Assembly (NCBI RefSeq): GCF_000745015.1
Contig: NZ_JQNA01000002.1
Location: 930,001 to 994,000 of the forward strand
DNA: 64,000 bases
Reading direction: 5' to 3'
DNA from: Burkholderia sp. 9120
Lineage (GTDB): Bacteria > Pseudomonadota > Gammaproteobacteria > Burkholderiales > Burkholderiaceae
The position numbers were made by a program, and so were the translations under genes. This document shows positions 27,577 through 36,559 of this stretch, one piece after another. The first letter of the stretch is position 1, and the number at the start of each line of letters is the position of its first letter. A model generated the notes under the pieces. The model did not search any database and was not told where the DNA came from. It saw only the letters and a list, made by a program, of their open reading frames with translations.

Positions 27577-30312
27577 TCAGAACTTGTACGTCGCGCCAAC
27601 CTGTGCAAAACGGCCGATGTACGAATAGATCGATTGGTCGTAACCATTCTGATCCAGCGTGCCGTTCGCGAAGATCGGATCATACGGAGGCGTGCGATTG
27701 AAGATATTGTCGATGCCGCCGAAGATCGTCCAGTGCTTGAAGCCCGTGTACGTCACCATCAGGTTGAACTGGCTGTACGAACCCACTTTGCTCGTGGCCG
27801 GCGACAGGTTCTGTGCGTACGGACCCGTGAACTGCCACGTGAGCGCCGCGTCGAACTTGTGGTACGACCAGTCCACAGTGGTGTTGCCCTTCCAGCGCGG
27901 GAAGCTGCCGCCGAACGGTTGCGTGAGGGTGTAGTTGTTACCCGCACCGTTGACCGGCGCCTTACCCGGGCTGCCGATCTTGAAGCTGTTCACGTAAGCC
28001 CAGTCGCCCGACAGGGTGAACGTACCCGCAGTCGTGGTCGGCAGTGCCTGGCGGAACGTACCTTCAAAGCCATTCGTGTCGAGGTAACCCAGGTTCGCGT
28101 ACGGAATGACCTTGTACAGCAGGTTGCCGTTGGCATCGAGCACGGTCTGCGACGGCGAGCCCTGGCCGATCACGTTATCCACGCGAATCTTGTACCAGTC
28201 GAAGCCGATGTCGGTCGTGCGGGTCGGCGCCAACTGGAAGCCGATGTTCAGGTTACGCGTACGTTCCGGGGCGAGATTCGGATTGCCCTCGGTGATCGAC
28301 GTGTAGTTCTGGCCCGACGCCTGGTCCACCTGGATACCCAGCGTTTGCGACTTGCTGTTTTCCACGAACGTCGGCGCACGGAAGCCGCGGCTGTACGACG
28401 TGTACATCGTCAAAGCCTGCACCGGCTGGTAGCGCAATGCGAAGCGCGGCGAGAACGCACCACCCACATCGCTGTAGTGGTCGTAACGGCCCGACTGGCT
28501 GAACGTCAGGTTGTGGATGATCGGAATGTCGACCTGGTAGTACACGGCCGCCACGTTACGCTGACCGTTCACCGTCTGCAGATTCGGGTTGATGACCTCA
28601 CCCGTTGCAAATGCGGCGCCCGGGTTCATCACTTCGCTCTGGTGCGTGAACTGCGCGCCCATACCGAAGCCCACATCGCCGGCCGGCAGATGGAACAGCG
28701 TCGGCGTGGACAGCGTCGCATCAACCGTGTCGAGCTTCGAGATCGCCAGGTTGTTCGCGTCCTGATACAGACCGTTCAAGCCATTAGGCGTCGCCGACGG
28801 ATTCGCGAAGTCGAACGTACCGTTCTGGTAGATGTTGGCCAGTGCATTCGCGTTCAGCTGGTTCGTATACGTGTTCGAAACCGTGCTTTGCGAGTGGCTG
28901 ACCGACGTTGCCCAATCCCAATCGCCGTTCGGCAGACCGAACGAGCCCTTGAGACCGGTCGACGCGCGCCAGTAAGTGGCATACGTCTTTTCCGACACCG
29001 TGTTCGGGAACGCGTACGTAAGCGGCGTATCCACGCCGTACGGGTTGTACGGGCTGCCCGCCGGCACGTTGATGTTGAACGGCGTGAGCAGCTTCGTCTG
29101 CGGGTTCATGACCAGCGTCGGATTCTGCGGATTGCCGACCACGTTGCCCCACAGACCGTCATTCGTGGTGGTCGTGTTGCTGCTGATCAGGAAGTCGCCG
29201 AAGGCGGTCGTCTGATCGTTGATCTTGAAGTCGGCGTGAACCTTGGCGTTGAAGCGCTCCATCATCGGCGCGATCGACGTGCCTTCCGCGGTGTTATAGC
29301 CGCACACCGTGCCCGGCTGTCCCGCCGTCAGCGAGTTGGTGGCCGAAGGGTGCACCGAGCCGCCGAACCCGCAACCGCTCAGCGCCTGCGGGCCACCGGG
29401 CGTATTCCAGTACGACGGTGCGAGCAGCGAGAAGCCGCCCGGCTGATTCGTGAAGTCCTGGTTGCGCGTCGAGTCACGGTCGGCCAGCGTAAAGCCGTTC
29501 GACTTGTAATAGCTCGCAGCGGCCGTCACGTTGAAACGATCGGAGTTCAGGTCGCCGAAACCGCCCAGCACGCCGAACTTGGTCGTGCCGGCGCCGCCGC
29601 CGCCGTTGATCGCGCTGCCGTAGCTGCCGTCGAGTTGCAGACCCTGGAAGTCGTGCTTCGTGATGATGTTGACCACGCCTGCGACAGCGTCCGAGCCGTA
29701 TTGCGACACAGCGCCGGTCTTGACGATTTCAATCCGGTCGATGTCGTTCAGCGGCAGCGTGTTCAAGTCGAAGAACGAGTCGACGCTGTTCGAGAAGAAC
29801 GCGAACGGCGCGACACGTTGTCCGTCCACCAGTACCAGCGTGTATTTTTCGCTCAGACCGCGCAGTGCGATACCCGCAGCGCCTGCAGCGAAGTTGCCGG
29901 ACTGGCCTTCGCTCCAGCTATTCGCCGAGTTGGCCGAGGTGTCGCGCAGAAAGTCCGCGACCGTCGTGGCGCCGCTATTCAGAATGTCCTTTTGCGTGAC
30001 CGTCTGCACCTGATTGAAGCCGACCTTGTCGGAACTCCGGATCAGCGAACCGGTAACTTCGAACCGCTTCAGTTGCTGGACGTTACCCTTACCCGCGGCA
30101 GGCGCGGCGGTATTCGCCGACGGTGTCGCAGCAGCGCCCGACGCGGCAGCCGCGGGCGTAGCCGGCGTGCTTTCCGTAGTCGTTGCGCCTGCTGCCGCAG
30201 CCGTCGTGGCCGGCTGGCTTTGTGCGAACGCCGGTACGGCGATTGCGGCCGTCAATGCCAGTTCAGCCCAGATTATTCTTTTGATGGCCAGCGCCAATGC
30301 CCGTTGTTTCAT
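27577..30312 (-). CDS. TonB-dependent outer-membrane receptor
   Basis: 911 residues. Signal peptide to ~30 (...AVPAFAQ), an Ala/Thr/Pro-rich linker (~31-80), a TonB-box-like FEVTGS (~85-90), the plug domain (SGATTVADFLRDT, LVLVDGQRV, IEIVKTGAVSQYGSDAVAGVVNI) and a 22-strand barrel ending in YKF. AAGGGGAAAA precedes the ATG. The sequence is of the broad class used for oligosaccharides, peptides or cobalamin-like ligands; no siderophore-specific mark is seen. It lies between the XRE-cupin regulator and yejA. Confidence 0.92.
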   Translation of the reverse strand: MKQRALALAIKRIIWAELALTAAIAVPAFAQSQPATTAAAAGATTTESTPATPAAAASGAAATPSANTAAPAAGKGNVQQLKRFEVTGSLIRSSDKVGFNQVQTVTQKDILNSGATTVADFLRDTSANSANSWSEGQSGNFAAGAAGIALRGLSEKYTLVLVDGQRVAPFAFFSNSVDSFFDLNTLPLNDIDRIEIVKTGAVSQYGSDAVAGVVNIITKHDFQGLQLDGSYGSAINGGGGAGTTKFGVLGGFGDLNSDRFNVTAAASYYKSNGFTLADRDSTRNQDFTNQPGGFSLLAPSYWNTPGGPQALSGCGFGGSVHPSATNSLTAGQPGTVCGYNTAEGTSIAPMMERFNAKVHADFKINDQTTAFGDFLISSNTTTTNDGLWGNVVGNPQNPTLVMNPQTKLLTPFNINVPAGSPYNPYGVDTPLTYAFPNTVSEKTYATYWRASTGLKGSFGLPNGDWDWATSVSHSQSTVSNTYTNQLNANALANIYQNGTFDFANPSATPNGLNGLYQDANNLAISKLDTVDATLSTPTLFHLPAGDVGFGMGAQFTHQSEVMNPGAAFATGEVINPNLQTVNGQRNVAAVYYQVDIPIIHNLTFSQSGRYDHYSDVGGAFSPRFALRYQPVQALTMYTSYSRGFRAPTFVENSKSQTLGIQVDQASGQNYTSITEGNPNLAPERTRNLNIGFQLAPTRTTDIGFDWYKIRVDNVIGQGSPSQTVLDANGNLLYKVIPYANLGYLDTNGFEGTFRQALPTTTAGTFTLSGDWAYVNSFKIGSPGKAPVNGAGNNYTLTQPFGGSFPRWKGNTTVDWSYHKFDAALTWQFTGPYAQNLSPATSKVGSYSQFNLMVTYTGFKHWTIFGGIDNIFNRTPPYDPIFANGTLDQNGYDQSIYSYIGRFAQVGATYKF

Positions 30313-30690
30313 TTTTCCCCTTCTCGCTCGTCAGTAAGGCCACAGCTGTATGTGAGAGAGATCTTGTGAATCTCTCTACTCGATATACGGCGATCTTGCG
30401 CCGCGCTCCGTTAAAGCCACTCCACTCTCTTCAAGGCTTCTCTAACCGGCGAAGACATGCCGGCACCGCAAGTTCAGCCAGACAGGCGGAGTACTTCAAA
30501 TAAGTCAATTTTGGACTACCAAATTATTACAAACGAAATGCGCAGCGCTTTCTAATTGTTTTCACTTCTTATGTCGTACAACCTATACGGGGATGACAGG
30601 TGGTTTAACCCGCCCGAACAACCCTTCCAACCTTAAGTCATGCTTACAGATATGAATCGACTGATTTCGCGAGAAACTCCGAGTGCAGCA
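30313..30690. other. Receptor promoter region
   Basis: 378 bp upstream of the TonB-dependent receptor, with an AT-rich core at ~30490-30570. It should hold the receptor promoter, and possibly the operator of the adjacent XRE-cupin regulator, but I cannot point to a specific site. No gene seen. Confidence 0.5.
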
Positions 30691-31266
30691 CTAGAACAAC
30701 CGCGGTGTGCCTACCCACACGAGTACCGCTTCTTCTCCGGCGGTATTGGCCCAGGCATGCGGCACAGTGGACTCGTAATGCGCGGTGTCACCAGCCTGCA
30801 ACACGAACGTCGTACCTTCCAATGTGAGCGATATCTCGCCGCTCATCACATACAGAAACTCTTCCCCTGCGTGCGTCGTGACCTCCGACGGGTGCTGACC
30901 CACCGGCATTCTGACGAGAATGACTTCCAGCTTGCTGCCGACCGACAGGTTCGTCAGCCGTCCAAAAATATTCGCGCTTCCGTCGAAGCCGAAGTACTTC
31001 AATTCGTTGCCCCTGCGCACCGACCGGTCTTCGGTCGGCGTGTCGACGAAGTACTGCACCGTGACGCCTAATGCGCGTGCAATACCTACTAACGACGTGA
31101 TCGAAGGTGTTGCATGACCACGCTCCACCTGCGACAGAAAGGGTTTGGAAATACCCGCAGTCTTTGCCACTTCATCCAGCGTGCGCTTGAGCCGTTGGCG
31201 AAGCGCGCGGATTTTGCTTCCTATTGAGACCGCTACCTGTGCCTTGTTATCGAGTGGCAAAACCAT
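30691..31266 (-). CDS. XRE-family regulator with cupin sensor domain
   Basis: 191 residues: an HTH_3 DNA-binding domain (IGSKIRALRQRLKRTLDEVAKTAGIS, ~12-65) and a C-terminal cupin_2 domain (~110-185, THAGEEFLYVMSGEISLTL and HYESTVPHAWANTAGEE). This PuuR/SutR-like layout usually senses a small metabolite. The ATG at 31266 is preferred over a TTG at 31290. Directly upstream of the receptor on the same strand, so the likely local regulator of the uptake genes. Confidence 0.9.
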   Translation of the reverse strand: MVLPLDNKAQVAVSIGSKIRALRQRLKRTLDEVAKTAGISKPFLSQVERGHATPSITSLVGIARALGVTVQYFVDTPTEDRSVRRGNELKYFGFDGSANIFGRLTNLSVGSKLEVILVRMPVGQHPSEVTTHAGEEFLYVMSGEISLTLEGTTFVLQAGDTAHYESTVPHAWANTAGEEAVLVWVGTPRLF

Positions 31267-31568
31267 AGCAAGACAGAATCCCGTAGTCAAAAATAGTTTG
31301 ATAGAAGCTAATTAAGTTCCATGATTTGCAACACTCTCCGTGAAGCACGCTGGGTAAGCGTGATGAGATGCCGCCACGAAACGCTCTATCAGGTTGGTTG
31401 ACCTGAGACGTCCATGCTCTCCGTAAGCCCCGCGCTGGTTGCGCGTTCAACCTTGTCCAGGCAGCGGCGAGCGCGTGGACACTACACGGCGAGCGCGCCT
31501 CCCCGGAACCGCTAGAGGATTAATTCGAGCGCGCGTCGCCTGATCAAACACGGCGGCAAGACAGCTTC
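31267..31568. other. Intergenic region
   Basis: 302 bp between the TPR protein gene stop and the XRE regulator start, both on the minus strand. It should contain the regulator promoter. No hairpin, repeat or further gene stands out. Confidence 0.45.
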
Positions 31569-32774
31569 TTACTTCGACGCCACCAGCACCCACAAACGGG
31601 CGAGGTCGGCCGAGCCGTCTGTGCCCTTCACGGTACGGAAAGTCTGCAACGCCCGCGCTTTATCGCCCGCGACGTAGTACGCCACGCCGAGATGCAGTTG
31701 CGCCTGATCCGGGTGGTCGAGACCGCCCTTCGCGATGGCGGCGTCCATGGCGGCGAGACCTTGCTTGACCTGCCCCGCGAACACCTGGTTAAAGCCGGCA
31801 TTCACCGGCGAGACCGGGTTGGCCGGGTCGGCGGGCGCTTGCGCGCGTTTCGCCGCGAGTGCCTGCAGGCGCTTCTCGCGATCCGCCTGCGCATCGTGTC
31901 CCAGCACGCCGGACGTAAAGCCCTGGTCGATCACCTGCTTGCCTTCGGCGGTTGTGCCCGCAACGATGGCGAGTTGGGTCATCTCCATGTAGTCGTCGGC
32001 GGTGGACAACGAGCCGGTGGCGCGACGCAGGCGATACGTGTCGATATCGAGCGCCGACGAATAGCCGGGCTTATTGCGAATCGCCGCGAACATGTCATCC
32101 CAATACGACTGCTTCGGATGATAGGCAACCAGCTTTTCAAGCGCGCCGCGATAGGTTGCGTCGTCCTTCACACGCTGCGCACAGGTGCCGAGCAATTGCA
32201 GTTGCGACTCGTCCGGTGCGTGACCGGCGCGCGCCTGCGCGTCGATGCCCGGTTTCAGCAAACTGACCACGCTCGCGCAACCGTTCGACAGGTAGTAGGA
32301 CTGAACCAGCAGGACGCGCATGTCGGGATCGCCGCCACCCGCTTTCAGATAACGCTGCGCGACCTTGGCCGCTTGCGCGTAGTTCTTCTGCTGGAAATAG
32401 ATGCCCGCGAGCGCCGCGGTCGTACGTTGCTCGTCCGCGCCGCTCAATTTGCCGGAGCTGAGCAGCGTTTCGTACGATTGCGCGGCGATACCGGATTCAC
32501 CGGCGGCCGCCGCAGCCGCACCACGCATCTCTTCGATCATGGTGCTTTCATACGGCGTCTTGCCAGGCACCGCGGCCGCCTGATCGATCTTCGTCAACGC
32601 GTCCTTGTACTTGTGCGCGCGATACAGATCCTGCGCGGCGTTCAGCGGCTTCGCCACATCCGGCCGCAAGGTGTCCGCCGCATGAGCGGCGAGCGGCAGC
32701 ATCGTGAGCGCGGACAGTCCGCCGACAGCGGCCGCAATCACAGCGCGCTTGAACCGTTGATGGATCGTTAGCAT
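31569..32774 (-). CDS. Periplasmic TPR-like protein of the TonB/ExbBD operon
   Basis: 401 residues with a signal peptide (...MLPLAAHA) and helical repeats of TPR type (YRAHKYKDALTKIDQAA, YFQQKNYAQAAKVAQRYL, HLGVAYYVAGDKARALQTF). Located 9 bp after exbD, with GGAAAGGG before the ATG. TPR proteins of this kind are found next to TonB systems and may tune or scaffold them; the exact role is not known. Confidence 0.85.
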   Translation of the reverse strand: MLTIHQRFKRAVIAAAVGGLSALTMLPLAAHAADTLRPDVAKPLNAAQDLYRAHKYKDALTKIDQAAAVPGKTPYESTMIEEMRGAAAAAAGESGIAAQSYETLLSSGKLSGADEQRTTAALAGIYFQQKNYAQAAKVAQRYLKAGGGDPDMRVLLVQSYYLSNGCASVVSLLKPGIDAQARAGHAPDESQLQLLGTCAQRVKDDATYRGALEKLVAYHPKQSYWDDMFAAIRNKPGYSSALDIDTYRLRRATGSLSTADDYMEMTQLAIVAGTTAEGKQVIDQGFTSGVLGHDAQADREKRLQALAAKRAQAPADPANPVSPVNAGFNQVFAGQVKQGLAAMDAAIAKGGLDHPDQAQLHLGVAYYVAGDKARALQTFRTVKGTDGSADLARLWVLVASK

Positions 32775-32783
32775 TGCCCTTTC

Positions 32784-33212
32784 CTATTGCATGTACTGCT
32801 CATTGCCGATCAGGCCGATTTTCGTCGCGCCCAGTCGCTGCGCGGACGCCATCACGGCCGCGACATCCTTGTACGGCACCAGCTTGTTGGGCCGCAGATG
32901 AATTTCCGCCTGCACCGGTTCCGCCGCTACCTGAGCGAGCCGCGATTCGAGTGCGGCGCGGTCCGGCACCGGTTGACCGTTCCAGGTCGTGGTGCCGTCG
33001 AAATCGATATCGATCTGCACGACTTCCGGCTGCGTGATCGGCGGCGGCGGGTTGCCGACCGGCAGATTCATCTTGATCGCGTGCGTCTGGATCGGGATCG
33101 TGATGATCAGCATGATCAGCAGCACCAGCATCACGTCGATCAGCGGCGTGGTGTTGATGTCGACCATCACATCCGGCTCGCTGCCGCCGCCCGACGATAC
33201 GTTCATTCCCAT
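32784..33212 (-). CDS. exbD: ExbD-like biopolymer transport protein (second copy)
   Basis: 142 residues. A short cytoplasmic N-terminus, one TM helix (MLVLLIMLIITIPIQT) carrying the essential Asp just before it (TTPLIDVML), and a periplasmic domain. AAGGAG lies 7 bp upstream of ATG 33212; the longer frame from 33275 would translate into repeat DNA and is rejected. Paralogue of the gene at 33376-33798 and separated from it by three tandem hairpins. Confidence 0.92.
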   Translation of the reverse strand: MGMNVSSGGGSEPDVMVDINTTPLIDVMLVLLIMLIITIPIQTHAIKMNLPVGNPPPPITQPEVVQIDIDFDGTTTWNGQPVPDRAALESRLAQVAAEPVQAEIHLRPNKLVPYKDVAAVMASAQRLGATKIGLIGNEQYMQ

Positions 33213-33229
33213 TGTCGACTCCTTACTTC

Positions 33230-33375
33230 TGTCGACCAGACTTTGCGCTTTAGCGCTTAGTCTGGTCCCATGCAAAGCTGTCGATTGGACTTGGCGCTTT
33301 AGCGCTTAGTCCAATCCCATGCAAAGCTGTCGACCGGACCTGGCGCTTTAGCGCTGGGTCCGGTCCCATACAAAC
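33230..33375 (-). repeat. Three tandem 49-bp hairpin units with covarying stems
   Basis: Units lie at 33230-33278, 33279-33327 and 33328-33375. Each folds into a 9-bp outer stem, small internal loop, and GCGC/GCGC inner stem around TTTA. Outer arms are GACCAGACT, GATTGGACT and GACCGGACC, each with an exact complement on the other side, although the arms differ. The constant parts are TGTC at the start and CCCAT(G/A)CAAA at the end. The array runs from the exbD stop codon to 17 bp before the next exbD start, so it will be in the mRNA. It could be an attenuator, RNase-protection element or REP-like array. Confidence 0.92.
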
Positions 33376-33798
33376 CTAGCCGCCGCGCGCCGGCGGCTCC
33401 GTGATAAACGAAACCTTGGCGATACCGGCGCGTTCGCACTCGGTGATCACGCGGCCGATGAATTCGTAGCGCGTCAACTGATCGCCACGAACATGCACTT
33501 CCGGCTGCGGTGTCTGCACCGACACGGTCTTCAGTCGTGCCAGCAGCGTCGGCGCATCGACCTGCTTCTCGTTCCAGAAGAAGTCGCCATCCTTGTTGAC
33601 CGCGATGACGATGCTCTTCGGCGTGGTCTGCAGCGGCTGGATCGTCTCCTTCGGCAACTGCACCGGCACCGTGTGCGTGACCACCGGAATCGTGATCAGA
33701 AAGATGATCAGCAGAACCAGCATCACGTCGACGAGCGGCGTAGTGTTGATACTGGAGATGACCTCGTCGTTGTCGTCCTGCCCGACGCTCATTGCCAT
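33376..33798 (-). CDS. exbD: ExbD-like biopolymer transport protein (first copy)
   Basis: 140 residues with SSINTTPLVDVMLVLLIIFLI (TM with the conserved Asp) and a periplasmic domain. GGAG lies 6 bp before the ATG. It lies 12 bp after exbB. Two exbD genes behind one exbB is a known arrangement in proteobacterial TonB systems, where the second copy may form a distinct complex. Confidence 0.93.
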   Translation of the reverse strand: MAMSVGQDDNDEVISSINTTPLVDVMLVLLIIFLITIPVVTHTVPVQLPKETIQPLQTTPKSIVIAVNKDGDFFWNEKQVDAPTLLARLKTVSVQTPQPEVHVRGDQLTRYEFIGRVITECERAGIAKVSFITEPPARGG

Positions 33799-33810
33799 GA
33801 CGGACTCCGC

Positions 33811-34728
33811 TTATTGGGCCAGCGAGGCTTCACGCGCCGTGGCGCGCGCCGAGCGGCGGCTGCCCGCCAGCAGGACGGTGTGCAGTTGTGCGCCGAATCC
33901 ACGCACACGCTCCATCACCGACTTGTTGCGGCGAACCAGGAAGTTGTAGCCGAGCACGGCGGGCACTGCCACTGCCAGACCGATTGCGGTCATGATCAGC
34001 GCTTCACCCACCGGGCCTGCGACCTTGTCGATCGACGCCTGGCCGGCAATACCGATCGCCGTCAGCGCGTGATAAATCCCCCACACCGTACCGAACAGAC
34101 CGACGAACGGAGCCGTCGAGCCGACCGTACCGAGGAACGCCAGACCGTCTTGCAGACGATTCGACACGTTGGTGATCGCACGTTCGACCGAAGTGTCGAT
34201 CCACGTGTTGCGGTCCACTGCTTCGAGCAGCGCTTCGTCGTGATGTTCGCCGGCTTCGATCGCGGTTTCGGCGATGAAACGGAACGGCGAGCCTTCGTCG
34301 AGCAGCTTCGCGCCTTCAACCAGCGACGGTGCGGTCCACAGTTGTTCGTCGGCGCTCTTCGCACGGCGGTTCGCACGGAACTGCTCGAAGAACTTGGTGA
34401 TCATGATGTACCAGCTGCCCATCGACATCAGCACCAGCAGGATCAGCACGAAGCGTGCAACAAAGTCGCCGTTCTTCCACAGTGCGCCGAGGCCGTACGG
34501 GTTGTTGACGGTTTCGGACGCGGCGGGCTGCGGCGGCGGCACGGCGTCGTCGGCGGCCGAGGCCGTTTGCGGCGTAGCGGTGGCGGCGGCCGAAGCCGGT
34601 GCGGCGGCTGCCGACGCGGTGGCGTCGCTAGCCTGTGCATTAGCCATATGCGGTGCTACAAAGGTATCCACCGTGGTTACGGCGAACAACAGGGTTGCCG
34701 CCAATGCGGCGAGAGTACGCTTCTTCAT
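33811..34728 (-). CDS. exbB: ExbB-like proton channel of the TonB system
   Basis: 305 residues: a cleavable N-terminal extension with Ala/Pro/Thr-rich linker (~25-72), then three TM helices. The conserved core is LGTVGSTAPFVGLFGTVWGIYHAL and GPVGEALIMTAIGLAVAVPAVLGYN. The long N-terminal extension is the ExbB type seen in Pseudomonas and Burkholderia. GGAG lies 5 bp before the ATG. Confidence 0.94.
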   Translation of the reverse strand: MKKRTLAALAATLLFAVTTVDTFVAPHMANAQASDATASAAAAPASAAATATPQTASAADDAVPPPQPAASETVNNPYGLGALWKNGDFVARFVLILLVLMSMGSWYIMITKFFEQFRANRRAKSADEQLWTAPSLVEGAKLLDEGSPFRFIAETAIEAGEHHDEALLEAVDRNTWIDTSVERAITNVSNRLQDGLAFLGTVGSTAPFVGLFGTVWGIYHALTAIGIAGQASIDKVAGPVGEALIMTAIGLAVAVPAVLGYNFLVRRNKSVMERVRGFGAQLHTVLLAGSRRSARATAREASLAQ

Positions 34729-34804
34729 GCCTGCTCCATGTTCATTAGTACAACTTCTAAACCAAGACTGACAAATCGCTACCGGTACCGAACAGCCTGT
34801 GCAC

Positions 34805-35512
34805 TCAGTTCAGGTTAAACGAGAACGGAACTTGCACACGGACAGCCTGGCCTTGGGAAACGCACGTGAACTGCTTGACCGCGTTGAACGCAGCGCGATC
34901 CAGTGAAGAATCTTCCGACGACTTGGCAACACGCTCATTCGTGATGTGGCCTTGCGGGTCGACCACGAACTCGATCAGCACATCACCCGTGACGTTGTTT
35001 TCCTGCGCCTCTTTCGGGTAATGAATCGACGAGCGAATCTGATCCGAATTCGGGCACACCACGCCAACTTCCGTGCTGACCGGCTTGGTCGGCGCGGGCG
35101 GCGCAACCACCGGTGCTGCCACAGCCGGCGCCGACACGACCGGTGCGGACTGGTGCGTGATGGTCTGCTGCGGCGGCGTCTGCACCTGCACTTCCGGCGG
35201 CGGCACGAACGGCGGCGGCGGCGGCGCGAATTTCGGCGGCGGCAACTCCACGGTCGGCAACGGCGGCGGCGGCGGCGGTTTCACCGGCTCGATGATCTTC
35301 GTTTCAATGGGATGCTGGATGACCTGCACGACCTTGGTGGCAAGGCCGTTGACGAGTGCATAAATCAGCACGACGTGCAGGAGCAGAACGGCTGCGATAC
35401 CGCCGTAGCGGCGTACTGGGTTTTGCTGCTTGCGCCCGAACTCGCGGGGTCGTCCTGGCCTCTGCATCCGGGCCGCTGCTGCCGGAAATTGTCCTTCAAC
35501 TTTCGTACCCAC
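34805..35512 (-). CDS. tonB: TonB energy transducer
   Basis: About 235 residues. One TM helix (IAAVLLLHVVLIYALVNG), a Pro-rich periplasmic spacer (PPPPPPLPTVELPPPKFAPPP) and the TonB C-terminal domain (SSIHYPKEAQENNVTGDVLIEFVVDPQGHI). I place the start at the GTG at 35512 because GGAGGAG lies 5 bp before it; an ATG at 35467 is the alternative. First gene of the tonB-exbB-exbD-exbD-TPR operon. Confidence 0.92.
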   Translation of the reverse strand: MGTKVEGQFPAAAARMQRPGRPREFGRKQQNPVRRYGGIAAVLLLHVVLIYALVNGLATKVVQVIQHPIETKIIEPVKPPPPPPLPTVELPPPKFAPPPPPFVPPPEVQVQTPPQQTITHQSAPVVSAPAVAAPVVAPPAPTKPVSTEVGVVCPNSDQIRSSIHYPKEAQENNVTGDVLIEFVVDPQGHITNERVAKSSEDSSLDRAAFNAVKQFTCVSQGQAVRVQVPFSFNLN

Positions 35513-36559
35513 CTTTACTCCTCCGGCGTGAACCGTCCATTTCTGTAACTGCAGTGCGCTTACGACGCCCGAAGGGATTGCCCTCGGGGAACTGCAAACA
35601 ACGCCCACTTCAGCCGAGCCCGTTGATCGGGCAGTGGTTTGTTTTGCAGTGCAAAACGACTGCCGTGCTTTCCAGCTCCGATTCGACGACACGTGCAGCC
35701 ATGAGAAACAGCCGCAACAAGTCCCGCGACACTGATCGCTTAGTCTAAGTAGAACTACTAATAGATTAATTTCGTCCCGCGGATTTCTCTTTCGCATCCA
35801 ACGCCGGTGACGAATTGGGCAGGGTCCGCGGTAGTGCCTGGAACTTTTTGCGCCAACGTCACATGCGTTTCATGGGAGGCAACGATAGCAGGACAAAAAA
35901 TGCGCGGTCAAACTTTTTTTGATGGGAGCATACTAAGTTTAGAGAAAAGCCTCTAACTAATGCCGTATTCGCGACGCTTTAAAAGAATAAGCGTATGTCG
36001 AACAGATGCCGAATCGCCTGTCGCGACCCAGCATTGAGGATGCCGCCGCTCATGCGGGGCGCACCAACGGACACTCGAGCGGTTCACGAAGCCAGTCCGC
36101 GGCAAGGCGAAACGCCTTCCAGGCGGGCTTTCCGCGGTGGCTGCAGGCAGCCGGAGCGGAGCGGGAACAGCAGGGTCAACGTGATGATCGGCGCCGGAAC
36201 GAGACCGCGGCCGAAGGCGAGAAGATAGCAGAAGGAAAAGCGTGTTTGAAAAAACTTTTTAGCGGTATTTACGACACTCTAAATGCGCATCTGGCTGGCG
36301 TCTTTTGTTTTATTACAAATACACTCAAATAAATTACATAAAGCTAACAGTCAAAATAATAGCGCGCAGTTAATGTCCGCGGGTTGCAACTATTAATATC
36401 CAGCGGGTTGCGACTATTAATATTCACTGGTTGCAACTATTGCCACCAACATCACGCGCGGCGTTTCAGACAGGTTGACACCGCAATACCAGACGCACGG
36501 GTCTAGCTGTCGAAACAGGGCGGCAACGACCCATTACGTCGCCCTGCCGCCCCACCATC
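35513..36559. other. Long intergenic region upstream of tonB
   Basis: About 1.05 kb between tonB and the duplicated uvrA, both on the minus strand. AT-rich tracts at 35745-35790, 35900-36000 and 36240-36440 surround a GC-rich island (36000-36230). A 24-bp tandem repeat lies at 36380-36451. I see no canonical Fur-type palindrome before tonB. Short open frames in the GC-rich island show no signal, domain or SD and are not called. Confidence 0.6.
36380..36451. repeat. Three copies of a 24-bp AT-rich direct repeat
   Basis: Units at 36380, 36404 and 36428 share GGTTGC(A/G)ACTATT, and the first two continue AATAT. Periodicity is exactly 24 bp. The repeat lies about 110-180 bp after the end of the UvrA gene in low-GC DNA. 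It could be a protein-binding array. Confidence 0.7.

Noticed and set aside
27634..30369. A 911-codon open frame antisense to the TonB-dependent receptor
   Set aside because: GC-rich coding DNA often leaves a long antisense frame; its product is Arg/Val-rich with no domain, while the receptor on the other strand has full family motifs.
33230..33375. CRISPR-like array
   Set aside because: Units are contiguous without spacers and each folds on itself; there are no cas genes in the window.
35513..36000. A Fur-type iron box in front of tonB
   Set aside because: AT-rich DNA is present but no 19-bp palindrome close to the Fur consensus could be found, so iron control is not claimed.
36006..36332. 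Possible 108-residue plus-strand protein in the GC-rich island upstream of tonB
   Set aside because: No SD, signal, domain or codon pattern; another frame is equally open there.
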